Shown in pieces: positions 11,374 through 18,979 of a DNA stretch of 64,000 nt; positions within the stretch are counted from its first letter, which is position 1, and every line of letters starts with the position of its first letter. The notes beneath the pieces were generated by a model. That model was not told where the DNA came from, did not search any database, and worked only from the letters and a program-made list of their open reading frames with translations. The DNA is taken from the NCBI GenBank assembly GCA_024653345.1, contig JANLFV010000003.1, positions 1-64,000 on the forward strand, in the 5' to 3' direction. The stretch comes from Candidatus Acetothermia bacterium. Its GTDB lineage: Bacteria; Bipolaricaulota; Bipolaricaulia; RBG-16-55-9; JANLFV01. The translations under genes and the position numbers were made by a program.

Positions 11374-12441
11374 CTAGAGCTTCTCGATCCCCTCGAACCC
11401 GAGCTGGACCGGCGTCTCCCGGCCGAAGATCCGGACCATCACCGTGACCTGCTCGTTCTCCTTGTCGATCTCACGGATCTCGCCGGTGAAGTCCGCGAAC
11501 GGCCCCTCGACGATCTCCACCACCTCACCGACCTCGAAGTCGACCTCGACCCGCGGGCGCTCCTGCTTCGGGATCTCCTCGAGCCCGGCCTTCCGCTTCA
11601 CGACCTTCATCTCCCGCTCGGGGACCGGGAGAGGAGGGGAGCCGACGAACCGGCACTTCAGCCCCGAGACGAGCTTCAGCATCTGCTCGTCCATCTCCAT
11701 CCGGGCGAAGATGTAGCCCGGGAAGAGCCGGCGCTTCTCGATCTTCTGGACCGAGACGACCTGCTTGTCCTTATACTCCTTGACCTTGGCCAGCCCGGAG
11801 GTCCGGCTCACGATCCGGTCCTCCTTCTCCAGCAGGTCGCCCTTCTTCAGGCGCATCCCCTCGTGGAGCCGGACGAGGTAGCGCTCGGGGATGATCTTGG
11901 TCACGATCTCCCCGTCCTCTTTCTCCAGCTCGATCTTCTTCACCCGATCGCGGAGGGCGATCTTCCCCTTCGTCTCGGCGACGAACTCCTTGTCGGCCGT
12001 GAGGGGGATCCCGCTCCGGATCTTCTCCCCCATCCGGATGTCCCGCCGGATGTGCTCGTCCGCGGGGATGAGGTAGACCTCCTCGTTCCGGTTGGTCATC
12101 TCGATGATCACCCGCTGGAGAGGGGTGATGCTCACGACCGTCGCGTCGAACTCCATGTAGTAGGGAGGCTTGTAGGCGATGAGGTCGCCGTTCCTGATCC
12201 GGCGGTTGGACTCGATCGCCAGCTCGTAGTTGTAGGGGACACGATACTCCCCCGAGAGCCCGCGCTGGCTCTTGGAGGTGATCACCTCCTCCACCGGGGC
12301 GAGGAAGTAGGTCTCCTCGTGATCGACCTTGAACCGCTCGAACCGCTCCCCGAGGGCGAGCTCTTCCACCCGCCGCTCGAGCTCCTCCTTCACCTTAAGC
12401 TCGCTCCCCGCGTAGGTCTGAATGATATACCAGTGCTTCAT
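11374..12441 (-). CDS. nusG: Transcription elongation/antitermination factor NusG with a large inserted domain
   Basis: NusG links RNA polymerase to Rho and to the leading ribosome. The NGN domain is split: residues 1-51 ([19 protein letters not shown]) and 231-290 ([15 protein letters not shown]) enclose about 180 extra residues (roughly 52-230) rich in charged beta-strand sequence such as [18 protein letters not shown]. The C-terminal KOW domain is intact ([19 protein letters not shown], about 303-350). Most bacterial NusG proteins are 175-200 residues; Thermotoga NusG, about 353 residues with an insertion at the same place, is the known parallel. The gene lies 6 bases after secE, the usual order. 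Confidence 0.96.
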   Translation of the reverse strand: MKHWYIIQTYAGSELKVKEELERRVEELALGERFERFKVDHEETYFLAPVEEVITSKSQRGLSGEYRVPYNYELAIESNRRIRNGDLIAYKPPYYMEFDATVVSITPLQRVIIEMTNRNEEVYLIPADEHIRRDIRMGEKIRSGIPLTADKEFVAETKGKIALRDRVKKIELEKEDGEIVTKIIPERYLVRLHEGMRLKKGDLLEKEDRIVSRTSGLAKVKEYKDKQVVSVQKIEKRRLFPGYIFARMEMDEQMLKLVSGLKCRFVGSPPLPVPEREMKVVKRKAGLEEIPKQERPRVEVDFEVGEVVEIVEGPFADFTGEIREIDKENEQVTVMVRIFGRETPVQLGFEGIEKL

Positions 12442-12447
12442 CTCGAC

Positions 12448-12636
12448 CTAACCTCTGATGAAGAACTGCAATAGTCGGGTGAAGAGCGCGTCGAGCGCCC
12501 CGGTGTAGAGGGTGAGGACGATGATCATCACCAACACAAGGATGGTCAGGCTGAAGACCTCGGCCTGAGAGGGCCAGTTGATCTTCCCGAACTCGGCGCG
12601 CACCCCTCTCAAGTATTGCTTAATCCTCGTAATCAT
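12448..12636 (-). CDS. secE: Preprotein translocase subunit SecE
   Basis: SecE is the clamp subunit of the SecYEG channel in the inner membrane. The 62-residue protein is the short, single-span form: an amphipathic N-terminal helix (KQYLRGVRAEFGKINWPSQAE, with the conserved KINWPS core) followed by one membrane helix (FSLTILVLVMIIVLTLYTGA). It lies between tRNA-Trp and nusG, a gene order conserved across bacteria. Confidence 0.97.
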   Translation of the reverse strand: MITRIKQYLRGVRAEFGKINWPSQAEVFSLTILVLVMIIVLTLYTGALDALFTRLLQFFIRG

Positions 12637-12642
12637 CTAAGT

Positions 12643-12718
12643 TGGCAGGCCCGGGAGGATTTGAACCCCCAACCCCCGGATTTGGAGTCCGGTGCTCTTC
12701 CAGTTGAGCTACGGGCCT
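12643..12718 (-). tRNA. tRNA-Trp (anticodon CCA)
   Basis: The minus strand folds as a 76-base cloverleaf. The acceptor stem pairs AGGCCCG with CGGGCCT, the anticodon stem-loop is CCGGA-CTCCAAA-TCCGG, the T loop contains GTTCAAATC and the 3' CCA is encoded. It sits between rpmG and secE. Confidence 0.97.
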
Positions 12719-12722
12719 ACAC

Positions 12723-12869
12723 TCAGGTCTCCTTATGCACGGTGTGCCGCTTGCACCACTGGCAATACTTCTGCAGCTCCAGCTTCCCCCGCATGTTCTT
12801 GGGGTTCTTCGTCGTGTGGTAGTTGCGGTGCCGACACTCGGTGCAGGCCAGGGTCACTTGCTCTTTCAT
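12723..12869 (-). CDS. rpmG: 50S ribosomal protein L33
   Basis: This 48-residue gene encodes a Zn-ribbon L33: CTEC near residues 9-12 and CQWC near 36-39 give four Cys ligands, with the family core [11 protein letters not shown] and [14 protein letters not shown]. Its ATG overlaps the stop of tuf as ATGA (12866-12869), so translation is coupled to EF-Tu. The order tuf, rpmG, tRNA-Trp, secE, nusG is the widespread bacterial arrangement. Confidence 0.96.
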   Translation of the reverse strand: MKEQVTLACTECRHRNYHTTKNPKNMRGKLELQKYCQWCKRHTVHKET

Positions 12870-14074
12870 TCCAGGATCTTCGTGACGACTCCAGCGCCCA
12901 CGGTCCGGCCGCCCTCGCGGATGGCGAACCTCAGTCCCTCCTCCATCGCGATGTGGTAGAGGAGCTCGCCCTGGATCCGGACATTGTCCCCCGGCATGAC
13001 CATCTCGACGTTGTTCGTCAGGTGGACCGTCCCGGTGACATCGGTCGTCCGGAAGTAGAACTGGGGCTTGTAGCCGTCGAAGAACGGCGTGTGGCGCCCG
13101 CCCTCGTCCTTACTCAGGACATAGATCTCGGCCTCGAACTTCGTGTGCGGGGTGATCGACCCCGGGGCGGCGAGGACCTGTCCGCGCTCGACCTCCTCCT
13201 TCTCCACGCCGCGCAGCAGGACGCCGATGTTGTCCCCGGCGATCGCCTCATCGAGCGTCTTGTTGAACATCTCCAGCGAGGTCGCGACCACCCTGCGGGT
13301 CTCGCTGTGGAGGCCGACGATCTCCACCTCGCTGCTGGGCGTGATCCGCCCGCGGTCGACTCTGCCGGTGACGACCGTCCCGCGCCCCTTGATGGAGAAG
13401 ATATCCTCGATCGGCATGAGGAAGGGCTTGTCGACATCGCGCTGCGGGAGGGGGATGTAGGTGTCGAGCGCCTCGACGAGCTCGATGATCGGCTTCGTGG
13501 CCTCCGGGTCAGTCGGGTTCTGCATCGCCTTGAGCGCGCTCCCGCGGATCACCGGGACCTCGTCCCCGGGGAACTCATACTGGTTGAGGAGCTCGCGGAC
13601 CTCCATCTCCACCAGGTCGAGGAGCTCGGGGTCGTCGACCAGGTCGATCTTGTTGAGGAAGACGATGATGTAGGGCACATTGACCTGGCGGGAGAGGAGG
13701 ACGTGCTCGCGCGTCTGGGGCATCGGCCCGTCCGCGGCGCTCACCACCAGGATCGCCCCGTCCATCTGGGCTGCGCCGGTGATCATGTTCTTCACGTAGT
13801 CCGCATGGCCGGGGCAGTCGATGTGGGCATAGTGGCGATTCGGCGTCTCATACTCGACGTGGGAGATGGCGATGGTGAGGATCTTCGTCTCGTCGCGCCT
13901 CCCCTGAGCGATCGAGGCCTTGGCGACCTCGTCGTAGCTCTTCTCCTTCGCCATCCCCTTCTGCGCCAGGACCTTGGTGATGGCGGAGGTGAGGACCGTC
14001 TTCCCGTGGTCGATATGGCCGATCGTGCCCACATTGACATGCGGTTTCGTCCGTTCGAAATGCGCCTTCGCCAT
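12866..14074 (-). CDS. tuf: Translation elongation factor Tu, variant switch I
   Basis: EF-Tu carries aminoacyl-tRNA to the ribosome. The 402-residue product has G1 GHIDHGKT, G3 DCPGH, G4 NKID and G5 GSAL, and intact domains 2 and 3 ([30 protein letters not shown]). Switch I is unusual: instead of PEEKARGITINTSHVEY it reads [19 protein letters not shown]. It is about five residues longer than the E. coli loop, lacks RGITI, but keeps the Mg2+-binding Thr; the residue after GKT is Val rather than Thr. I recall similar loops in some planctomycete and verrucomicrobial EF-Tu. The ATG at 14074 is chosen because AGGAGG lies 7 bases upstream. Confidence 0.97.
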   Translation of the reverse strand: MAKAHFERTKPHVNVGTIGHIDHGKTVLTSAITKVLAQKGMAKEKSYDEVAKASIAQGRRDETKILTIAISHVEYETPNRHYAHIDCPGHADYVKNMITGAAQMDGAILVVSAADGPMPQTREHVLLSRQVNVPYIIVFLNKIDLVDDPELLDLVEMEVRELLNQYEFPGDEVPVIRGSALKAMQNPTDPEATKPIIELVEALDTYIPLPQRDVDKPFLMPIEDIFSIKGRGTVVTGRVDRGRITPSSEVEIVGLHSETRRVVATSLEMFNKTLDEAIAGDNIGVLLRGVEKEEVERGQVLAAPGSITPHTKFEAEIYVLSKDEGGRHTPFFDGYKPQFYFRTTDVTGTVHLTNNVEMVMPGDNVRIQGELLYHIAMEEGLRFAIREGGRTVGAGVVTKILE

Positions 14075-14110
14075 GAACAAACCTCCTTAGAGACTTCACT
14101 TAATTCTACC

Positions 14111-14186
14111 TGGAGCCCGCGGTCGGATTCGAACCGACGACCTTCCCCTTACCAAGGGAACGCTCTGCCTCCTGAGCTACACGGGC
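14111..14186 (-). tRNA. tRNA-Thr (anticodon GGT)
   Basis: A 76-base cloverleaf with acceptor GCCCGTG/CGCGGGC, anticodon arm around CCCTTGGTAAGGG with GGT in the loop, T arm GGTTCGAATCC and encoded CCA. It lies 36 bases before tuf, where E. coli has thrT before tufB. Confidence 0.96.
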
Positions 14187-14271
14187 GGAAGCACATGCAA
14201 ATCGGGAGTCGCAGGCCGGGCTCTTTGCTATTGTAACCGCTCGCGCCAGCCTTGTCAACTCAAACCACGGG

Positions 14272-14354
14272 TGGAGGGGGAGGGATTCGAACCCCCGAAG
14301 GACACTGCCAGCAGATTTACAGTCTGCCGCCTTTGGCCGCTTGGCTACCCCTCC
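14272..14354 (-). tRNA. tRNA-Tyr (anticodon GTA)
   Basis: A class II tRNA: acceptor GGAGGGG/CCCCTCC, anticodon arm GCAGA-CTGTAAA-TCTGC and a long variable arm (GGCAGTGTCCTTC). The bases after the discriminator A are CCC, so the terminal CCA is not fully encoded, unlike its neighbours. Confidence 0.96.
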
Positions 14355-14358
14355 GAGC

Positions 14359-14434
14359 TGGAGCTGGCGGAGGGACTCGAACCCCCGACTTGCTGCTTAC
14401 AAAGCAGCCGCTCTTCCAGCTGAGCTACGCCAGC
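14359..14434 (-). tRNA. tRNA-Thr (anticodon TGT)
   Basis: A 76-base cloverleaf with acceptor GCTGGCG/CGCCAGC, anticodon arm GCTGC-TTTGTAA-GCAGC and encoded CCA. It is the first gene of the tRNA-tuf transcript, 4 bases before tRNA-Tyr. Confidence 0.97.
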
Positions 14435-14451
14435 CTCCCCGGCTGAGCCCC

Positions 14452-14480
14452 ATTCTACCGGAGGCTCCCCAAGCTGTCAA
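14452..14480 (-). promoter_or_regulatory. Predicted main promoter of the tRNA-tuf-rplK-rpoB block
   Basis: TTGACA (14475-14480), a 17-base spacer and TAGAAT (14452-14457) on the minus strand lie 17 bases before tRNA-Thr(TGT). The -35 overlaps the last codons of yjbQ. Confidence 0.75.
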
Positions 14481-14872
14481 GCGGTCAGGACGCTGATCCA
14501 GACCTCCCGGCTCCGCGGGCCATCAAACTCGCAGAAGATGATCCCCTGCCAGGTCCCGAGCTGGAGCTTCCCGCCGGAGACTGGGACCTGGACCGAGCTC
14601 CCCATCAGGCTGGCCTTGATGTGGGCCGGGGAGTTCCCCTCGGCATGGCGATAGTGCAGCCCAGGCGGGATGAGCCGCTCGAGCAGCGCCCCGATGTCCT
14701 CCCTCACCGAGGGGTCGGCGTTCTCGTTGATAGTGATCCCGGCGGTGGTGTGAGGGACGAAGATCGTGCATATTCCCTCCTGAACGCCCGCCTCGCGGAC
14801 CGCGCGCTCCACTTGAGGAGTGATGTCGATCAGCTCCTGCTTAGCTTGGGTCCGGATCGTCGCTCTTTTCAA
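14477..14872 (-). CDS. YjbQ/UPF0047 family protein
   Basis: This 131-residue protein is a complete UPF0047 (YjbQ) domain: TIFVPHTTAGITINENADP, then LHYRHAEGNSPAHIKASLMG, then LGTWQGIIFCEFDGPRSREV. Family members are compact trimers, some reported to have thiamine-phosphate-synthase side activity; the true role is unsettled. The start is TTG, one base after the stop of the EF-G-like gene, so the two are probably one transcript. Its 3' end contains the -35 box of the tRNA-tuf promoter. Confidence 0.93.
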   Translation of the reverse strand: MKRATIRTQAKQELIDITPQVERAVREAGVQEGICTIFVPHTTAGITINENADPSVREDIGALLERLIPPGLHYRHAEGNSPAHIKASLMGSSVQVPVSGGKLQLGTWQGIIFCEFDGPRSREVWISVLTA

Positions 14873-14873
14873 C

Positions 14874-16835
14874 TCAACTCGTGCCCCGCCTCTCTCGCTT
14901 GAGGAGCTCCTCGGCCAGTTTGGCTGAGGTGACCGGCTGGTAACCTTGGAACTCCATCTGGAGCGTGGCTTGTCCCTGGGTGAGGGACTTCAGCTCCAGG
15001 ACATAGCCCTGGACCTCGGCCAGCGGGGCCTCGGCCTCGATCCGATCGCGCCCCCCCTCGGGCTGCATTCCCAGTATCCTCGCGCGCTTCCCGTTCAGGC
15101 TGCTCATGATGTCCCCCGTGAAGTCCGACGGGGTCCAGACGGTCACCCGCATCACCGGCTCGAGCAGCACTGGAGAGGCGTTCTCGGCCGCGATCTGGAA
15201 GGCCTTGGAGGCGGCGAGCTTGAAGGCCAGCTCGGAGGAGTCGACCGGGTGGGCCGAGCCGAAGTAGACCGCCACACGGACATCGGTCACCGGGTAGCCG
15301 AACGCCCCCTTCTCCAGGGCTTCCACGACCCCCTTCTCCACCGCGGGGATGAATTGGTTGGGGATGACCCCTCCCTTGACCTCGTCGACGAACTCGAAGC
15401 CGCTCCCCCGCGGCAGCGGCTCGACGCGGAGATAGACCTCGCCGTATTGGCCTCGGCCGCCGGTCTGCTTCTTGTGCTTGTAATTCCCCTCGGCCACCTT
15501 CTGGACCGTCTCCTTGTAGGGGATCAGCGGCCGCTCCATCTTCAGCGAGACCCCGTAGCGGTTCTTCAGCCGCTCGGCGAAGACGGCCAGATGGGTCTCC
15601 CCCATCCCCCAGATGATCATCTCCTTCGTGACCTCGTCGCGGTAGACATTGAGCGTGGCCTTGGTATCGACCAGCTCCTTCAGCGCAGTGCTCATCTTCT
15701 CCTCATCCGCCTGGGAGGCGGGGAGGAGGGCTCGGGCGAAGACCGGCTTGGGGAAGTCGGCGAGCTTCAGCTTCCCGACCTTGTCGTCCGCAGCCAGGGT
15801 GTCGCCGATCGCCGGCCCGTCGAGCTTGGTGAGGGCCACCAGTTCGCCCGGCTCCGCCTGGCCGATCTTCTCCGTGGCCCCGCCGCGAGCCCTCAGGATG
15901 TCCTTGACCCGGTCCTTCTTCCCTTGCGAGAGATTGGTCAAGGCCAATCCCTCGCTCAACGGGCTGCCGTAGACCTTGGCGAAGGCCAGCCGCCCGAGAT
16001 ATGGGTCGGCCGCGAGGTTGAAGACCAGGGCTGCGGGGCCCGGGACTCCCTCGAAGGAGAACGAGGGGGTGATCGTCATGAGCTGCTGGGCTAGGAGATC
16101 GACGCCCAGCCCGAGCGCCGCTGAGCCGCAGAGGACGGGGAAGAGGAGCCGCCGCCGCACTGCCTCAGTCAGGGCGGCCTGGAGTCGAGCGGGCTCGATC
16201 TCTTGCCCCTCGAGGAACTGCATCATCAGCTCGTCGTCCGCCTCGGCAATCCGCTCGAGGAGCGCCTCGCGCTCTCTCTCGACCTCCGGGCCGAGCGCGG
16301 CGGGGATCTCGCCCTTCCGCTTGTCGAAGTGGATGGCCCTCCTCTCTAAGAGGTCCACGACCCCTACGAGTTTGCCTCCCTCCCGTATCGGGAGCTGGAG
16401 CGGAGCGAAGCGCTCACCGAACTTCGCCCGCAGCTCGGCGAGGGCCTTGGAGAAGTCGGCGTTCTCCAGGTCCATTCGATTGACGAAGCAGAGCGCGGCC
16501 CGGCCGAACTCCTCGATCAGCTCCCAGGCCTTCTCCGTCTGGACCTCAACGCCCTTCTCCGCGTTGATCACCAGCAGAGCCGTCTCCGCGACGCCCAGGC
16601 CCTTGTAGACCTCCTCGATGAACTCGAGGAACCCGGGGGTATCGAGGAGGTTGAGCAGCTTCCCGTTCAGGCTGAGATAGGCCAGGTTCAGGTCGACAGA
16701 GTAGCCGCGGGCCTTGGCCTCCGGGGAGGAGTCCAAGCTGATCTCCGCCCCCCCGAGCTTGAGGAGGCTCTCCGCCAGCCGGGTCTTCCCCGCACCTGAG
16801 TGGCCGACGAGACAGATATTCCTTACTTCCCCCAT
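14874..16835 (-). CDS. EF-G-like translational GTPase (EF-G paralogue)
   Basis: A 653-residue paralogue of EF-G with all five domains. It has G1 GHSGAGKT (11-18), DTPGF (65-69) and NRMD (about 119-122), then the ribosome-facing domains with GGRGQYGEVYLRVEP, GVIPNQFIPAVEKGV and the C-terminal PEGGRDRIEAEAPLAEVQGY. Switch I is KARGYSVDLNLA, without the Thr of the true EF-G RGITI, a feature of the EF-G-like family found beside a normal fusA in many genomes; its job in translation is not settled. The ATG at 16835 has AGAGG 10 bases upstream, behind a TTGCGC-18-TATACT promoter. Confidence 0.92.
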   Translation of the reverse strand: MGEVRNICLVGHSGAGKTRLAESLLKLGGAEISLDSSPEAKARGYSVDLNLAYLSLNGKLLNLLDTPGFLEFIEEVYKGLGVAETALLVINAEKGVEVQTEKAWELIEEFGRAALCFVNRMDLENADFSKALAELRAKFGERFAPLQLPIREGGKLVGVVDLLERRAIHFDKRKGEIPAALGPEVEREREALLERIAEADDELMMQFLEGQEIEPARLQAALTEAVRRRLLFPVLCGSAALGLGVDLLAQQLMTITPSFSFEGVPGPAALVFNLAADPYLGRLAFAKVYGSPLSEGLALTNLSQGKKDRVKDILRARGGATEKIGQAEPGELVALTKLDGPAIGDTLAADDKVGKLKLADFPKPVFARALLPASQADEEKMSTALKELVDTKATLNVYRDEVTKEMIIWGMGETHLAVFAERLKNRYGVSLKMERPLIPYKETVQKVAEGNYKHKKQTGGRGQYGEVYLRVEPLPRGSGFEFVDEVKGGVIPNQFIPAVEKGVVEALEKGAFGYPVTDVRVAVYFGSAHPVDSSELAFKLAASKAFQIAAENASPVLLEPVMRVTVWTPSDFTGDIMSSLNGKRARILGMQPEGGRDRIEAEAPLAEVQGYVLELKSLTQGQATLQMEFQGYQPVTSAKLAEELLKRERRGTS

Positions 16836-16863
16836 CAAACGATCACCTCTGTATTAGATATTG

Positions 16864-16901
16864 AGTATATCACCGACTGCGGGAGCGGCGCAACCGCTCC
16901 C
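16864..16901 (-). promoter_or_regulatory. Promoter of the EF-G-like gene with an inverted repeat around the -35
   Basis: On the minus strand TTGCGC (16888-16893), 18-base spacer and TATACT (16864-16869) precede the gene with a ~28-base leader. An inverted repeat GGGAGCGG/CCGCTCCC (arms 16881-16888 and 16894-16901) encloses the -35; it may be an operator, or the terminator hairpin of the gene that ends at 16914, although no T run follows. Confidence 0.55.
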
Positions 16902-16913
16902 TAGGACTCAGGG

Positions 16914-17246
16914 TCAGGGCGGGCTCCCTGTTGCGGAGACCGTTATCTTCCCCGCGAGCTGCTGAAGGAGCTTCGGCCCGATCCCCTTGACACTTAGCAG
17001 TTCCTCGACCACGCGGAAAGGGCCGTGCGCCTCACGATAAGCGATGATCCGCTCGGCGAGCGTCGGCCCGATCCCCGGGAGCCTGAGAAGCTCCTCGAAG
17101 GAGGCGCGGTTCAGGTCAAGCGCCTCCTCAACTGCCACCTCGAGCTGCTGCGGAACTGGCGTCACGATTCGCGCGATCCCAGCAGCGAGTAGGACTAGGC
17201 CGAGGAGCAGCCCCAGGACCGCTCGATCAGACCGGGACAAGGTCAT
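16914..17246 (-). CDS. ComEA-like helix-hairpin-helix protein, membrane-anchored
   Basis: The 110-residue protein has one N-terminal membrane helix (RAVLGLLLGLVLLAAGIARI) and a C-terminal double helix-hairpin-helix with LNRASFEELLRLPGIGPTLA and VKGIGPKLLQQLAG, the form of ComEA, the DNA receptor for transformation. It faces the periplasm and probably binds double-stranded DNA non-specifically. No other competence gene is in the window. Its ATG lies 20 bases inside the preceding gene, a start chosen because upstream residues are low-quality Arg/Ser-rich sequence. Confidence 0.82.
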   Translation of the reverse strand: MTLSRSDRAVLGLLLGLVLLAAGIARIVTPVPQQLEVAVEEALDLNRASFEELLRLPGIGPTLAERIIAYREAHGPFRVVEELLSVKGIGPKLLQQLAGKITVSATGSPP

Positions 17247-17757
17247 GGAAGAGCTCCTTGATCCTCTGCACCCCGCTGCTCTCGAGGGCCCACCGCATCC
17301 CTTCCGGGAGAGGGGCATACTTCTCGCTCGTGAACTTATTCTGATAGCCGAAGAGGAAGAGGTCCCTCAACTGCTTGGCGACCTCTGGCCGGAGACCGAG
17401 GCCGAGGGGCCCCTGGCAGAGGCTCTCGACCTCCTCGAGGTAGACCTCGATCTCCGCTGCCTGGCGGAAGAGCTCCACTGCCTCGGGCGGCGAAGTCCGC
17501 AGCAGTTCCGCCGCCCGCTGGAAGAGCGCTCGCCGCTGCAACTCCTGCTCCGCTTTGGCCCTCATCCTCTTGGCCTTTGCCCGGTAGTAGTCCTGCTCAT
17601 CGGGGGAGAATTCGAGATAGGAGCAACGGCAGCCCGGATGGAGCGGCGGGGCCAGGGCGAGGTCGTCGAAGATCTCGCCATGGCGGGCGAGGCAGCGCTC
17701 GCAGGTCCGGCAGTGGACCGTGGCATAATACTGGTAAAGATGGCTGGCTCCGGTCAC
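17227..17757 (-). CDS. Unknown protein with a phage-head-like CxxC...HPxCRC motif
   Basis: I do not recognise this 176-residue protein as a whole. Its N-terminus has HCRTCERCLARHGEIF followed by PPLHPGCRC, the Cys/His pattern seen at the C-terminus of SPP1 gp7 / Mu gpF-type minor head proteins, where it probably binds metal. The rest is helical and charged (DYYRAKAKRMRAKAEQEL, VEVYLEEVESLC) with no membrane segment. No other phage gene is nearby, so it may be a domesticated or unrelated Zn-binding protein. Start GTG; a TTGCGC-17-TATAAT promoter ends 8 bases before it, so the message is probably leaderless. It overlaps the ComEA-like gene and probably shares its transcript. Confidence 0.65.
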   Translation of the reverse strand: MTGASHLYQYYATVHCRTCERCLARHGEIFDDLALAPPLHPGCRCSYLEFSPDEQDYYRAKAKRMRAKAEQELQRRALFQRAAELLRTSPPEAVELFRQAAEIEVYLEEVESLCQGPLGLGLRPEVAKQLRDLFLFGYQNKFTSEKYAPLPEGMRWALESSGVQRIKELFHDLVPV

Positions 17758-17765
17758 ATCGCCCG

Positions 17766-17794
17766 ATTATATTCCCCTCCCGCGGGGGGCGCAA
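17766..17794 (-). promoter_or_regulatory. Predicted leaderless promoter
   Basis: TTGCGC (17789-17794), 17-base spacer, TATAAT (17766-17771) on the minus strand; 8 bases separate the -10 from the GTG start at 17757. Confidence 0.6.
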
Positions 17795-17831
17795 CGAGAA
17801 ACCCCTCAACTCCTCAGTTTTTCCACTTCCC

Positions 17832-17860
17832 TTGACTTTAGACCCTCTTTGCCTTATAAT
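17832..17860 (+). promoter_or_regulatory. Sigma-70 promoter of rpoD
   Basis: TTGACT (17832-17837), 17-base spacer and TATAAT (17855-17860), followed by a ~95-base leader before the rpoD start. Confidence 0.75.
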
Positions 17861-17962
17861 ATGCTGACAAGTGCCGGTCTGGTAGAGAGCGATTCAGTCT
17901 GCATCCAGAGGGCTTGCCTGTGAGCAATCATCTCAGCTGATCCCCGCGTGAGGTGGAGGATT

Positions 17963-18892
17963 ATGAAGGCTTATGAAGTGGAGGAGCTAGGGACGCTGGA
18001 GCTTGAGGAACTAGAGGCTGCGGAGGAACCGAAGACCGCGGAAGACCTGGTGAAGACCTACCTCCAGGAGATCGGGAAGGTCCCGCTGCTCACCCGAGAG
18101 GAGGAGGTCGCGCTGGCGAAGAGGATCCAGCGGGGCGATGAGAAGGCCCGGGAGAAGATGGCCTTGGCCAACCTCCGGCTGGTCGTCTCGATCGCTAAGC
18201 GCTATAAGGGACTCGGTCTCCCGCTGCTCGATCTCATCCAAGAGGGGAACATCGGCCTGATGCGGGCGGTCGAGAAGTTCGACTGGACCAAGGGCTACAA
18301 GTTCTCGACCTACGCCACCTGGTGGATCCGGCAGGCGATCTCCCGCGCTCTGGCCGATAAGTCCCGGACGATCCGCATCCCGGCCCACATCATCGAGGCG
18401 ATCCGCAAGCTTTACAAGGCCGAGGAGGAGTATGTCCAGGAGCACGGCGTCCCCCCGAGCCTCGAGGAGCTAGCCGAGCGGCTCGAGCTCCCCAAGGAGG
18501 AGGTCGAGCGGGTGAAGAAGGCCGCGCAATACACCAGCTCGCTCGAGCGGCCGGTCGGTGAGGACGGCGATGCCCTGGAGGACTTCATCGGCAGCGAGGA
18601 GTCCCCTTCCCCGGTGAAGGAGGCCTTCACCGCGCTCCAGAAGGAGGAACTACGCCAGGCCCTCGAGCAACTCGAGTATCGCGAGCGGCGGATCCTGGAG
18701 CTGCGTTACGGTCTCCACGACAACCGGACTCGGACCCTCGAGGATGTGGGGAAGGAGTTCAACATCTCCCGCGAGCGGGTGCGGCAGATCGAGAAGGAGG
18801 CCCTGGAGAAGCTCCGGGCGATGAAGCTCCGCGAGCGGCTGAAGCGCCTGGAGACACTGATCCAGCAGGAGGAGTTCTGCCCCTCGCGCTGA
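17963..18892 (+). CDS. rpoD: Primary RNA polymerase sigma factor (sigma-70)
   Basis: The 309-residue protein directs RNA polymerase to housekeeping promoters. It contains region 1.2 ([18 protein letters not shown]), region 2 ([21 protein letters not shown] and [19 protein letters not shown]), region 3 and region 4 with the HTH ([19 protein letters not shown]). The long acidic region 1.1 of proteobacterial RpoD is absent; only about 30 residues precede region 1.2. The ATG at 17963 is preferred over an in-frame GTG at 17948, with GAGGTGG just upstream. It has its own promoter and a strong terminator. Confidence 0.95.
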   Translation: MKAYEVEELGTLELEELEAAEEPKTAEDLVKTYLQEIGKVPLLTREEEVALAKRIQRGDEKAREKMALANLRLVVSIAKRYKGLGLPLLDLIQEGNIGLMRAVEKFDWTKGYKFSTYATWWIRQAISRALADKSRTIRIPAHIIEAIRKLYKAEEEYVQEHGVPPSLEELAERLELPKEEVERVKKAAQYTSSLERPVGEDGDALEDFIGSEESPSPVKEAFTALQKEELRQALEQLEYRERRILELRYGLHDNRTRTLEDVGKEFNISRERVRQIEKEALEKLRAMKLRERLKRLETLIQQEEFCPSR

Positions 18893-18927
18893 GGAGGGAG
18901 GAGAAGCGCTCAAGACTCTGAGTGGAA

Positions 18928-18957
18928 GCCGGGGCAGTCGCTGCCCCGGCGATCTTT
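18928..18957 (+). terminator. Rho-independent terminator of rpoD
   Basis: GCCGGGGCAG-TCG-CTGCCCCGGC (10-bp perfect stem, 18928-18950) followed by GATCTTTTC, 35 bases after the rpoD stop. Confidence 0.85.
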
Positions 18958-18979
18958 TCGGCTTTTCCCAGCTGCTCCC

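Noticed and set aside
12692-14236. 514-codon open frame on the plus strand across tuf and rpmG
   Set aside because: It runs through tRNA-Thr and over EF-Tu in antisense; composition only.
14187-14271. A tRNA-Gly between tRNA-Tyr and tRNA-Thr(GGT), as in E. coli
   Set aside because: The 85 bases do not fold as a cloverleaf and contain no T-arm sequence.
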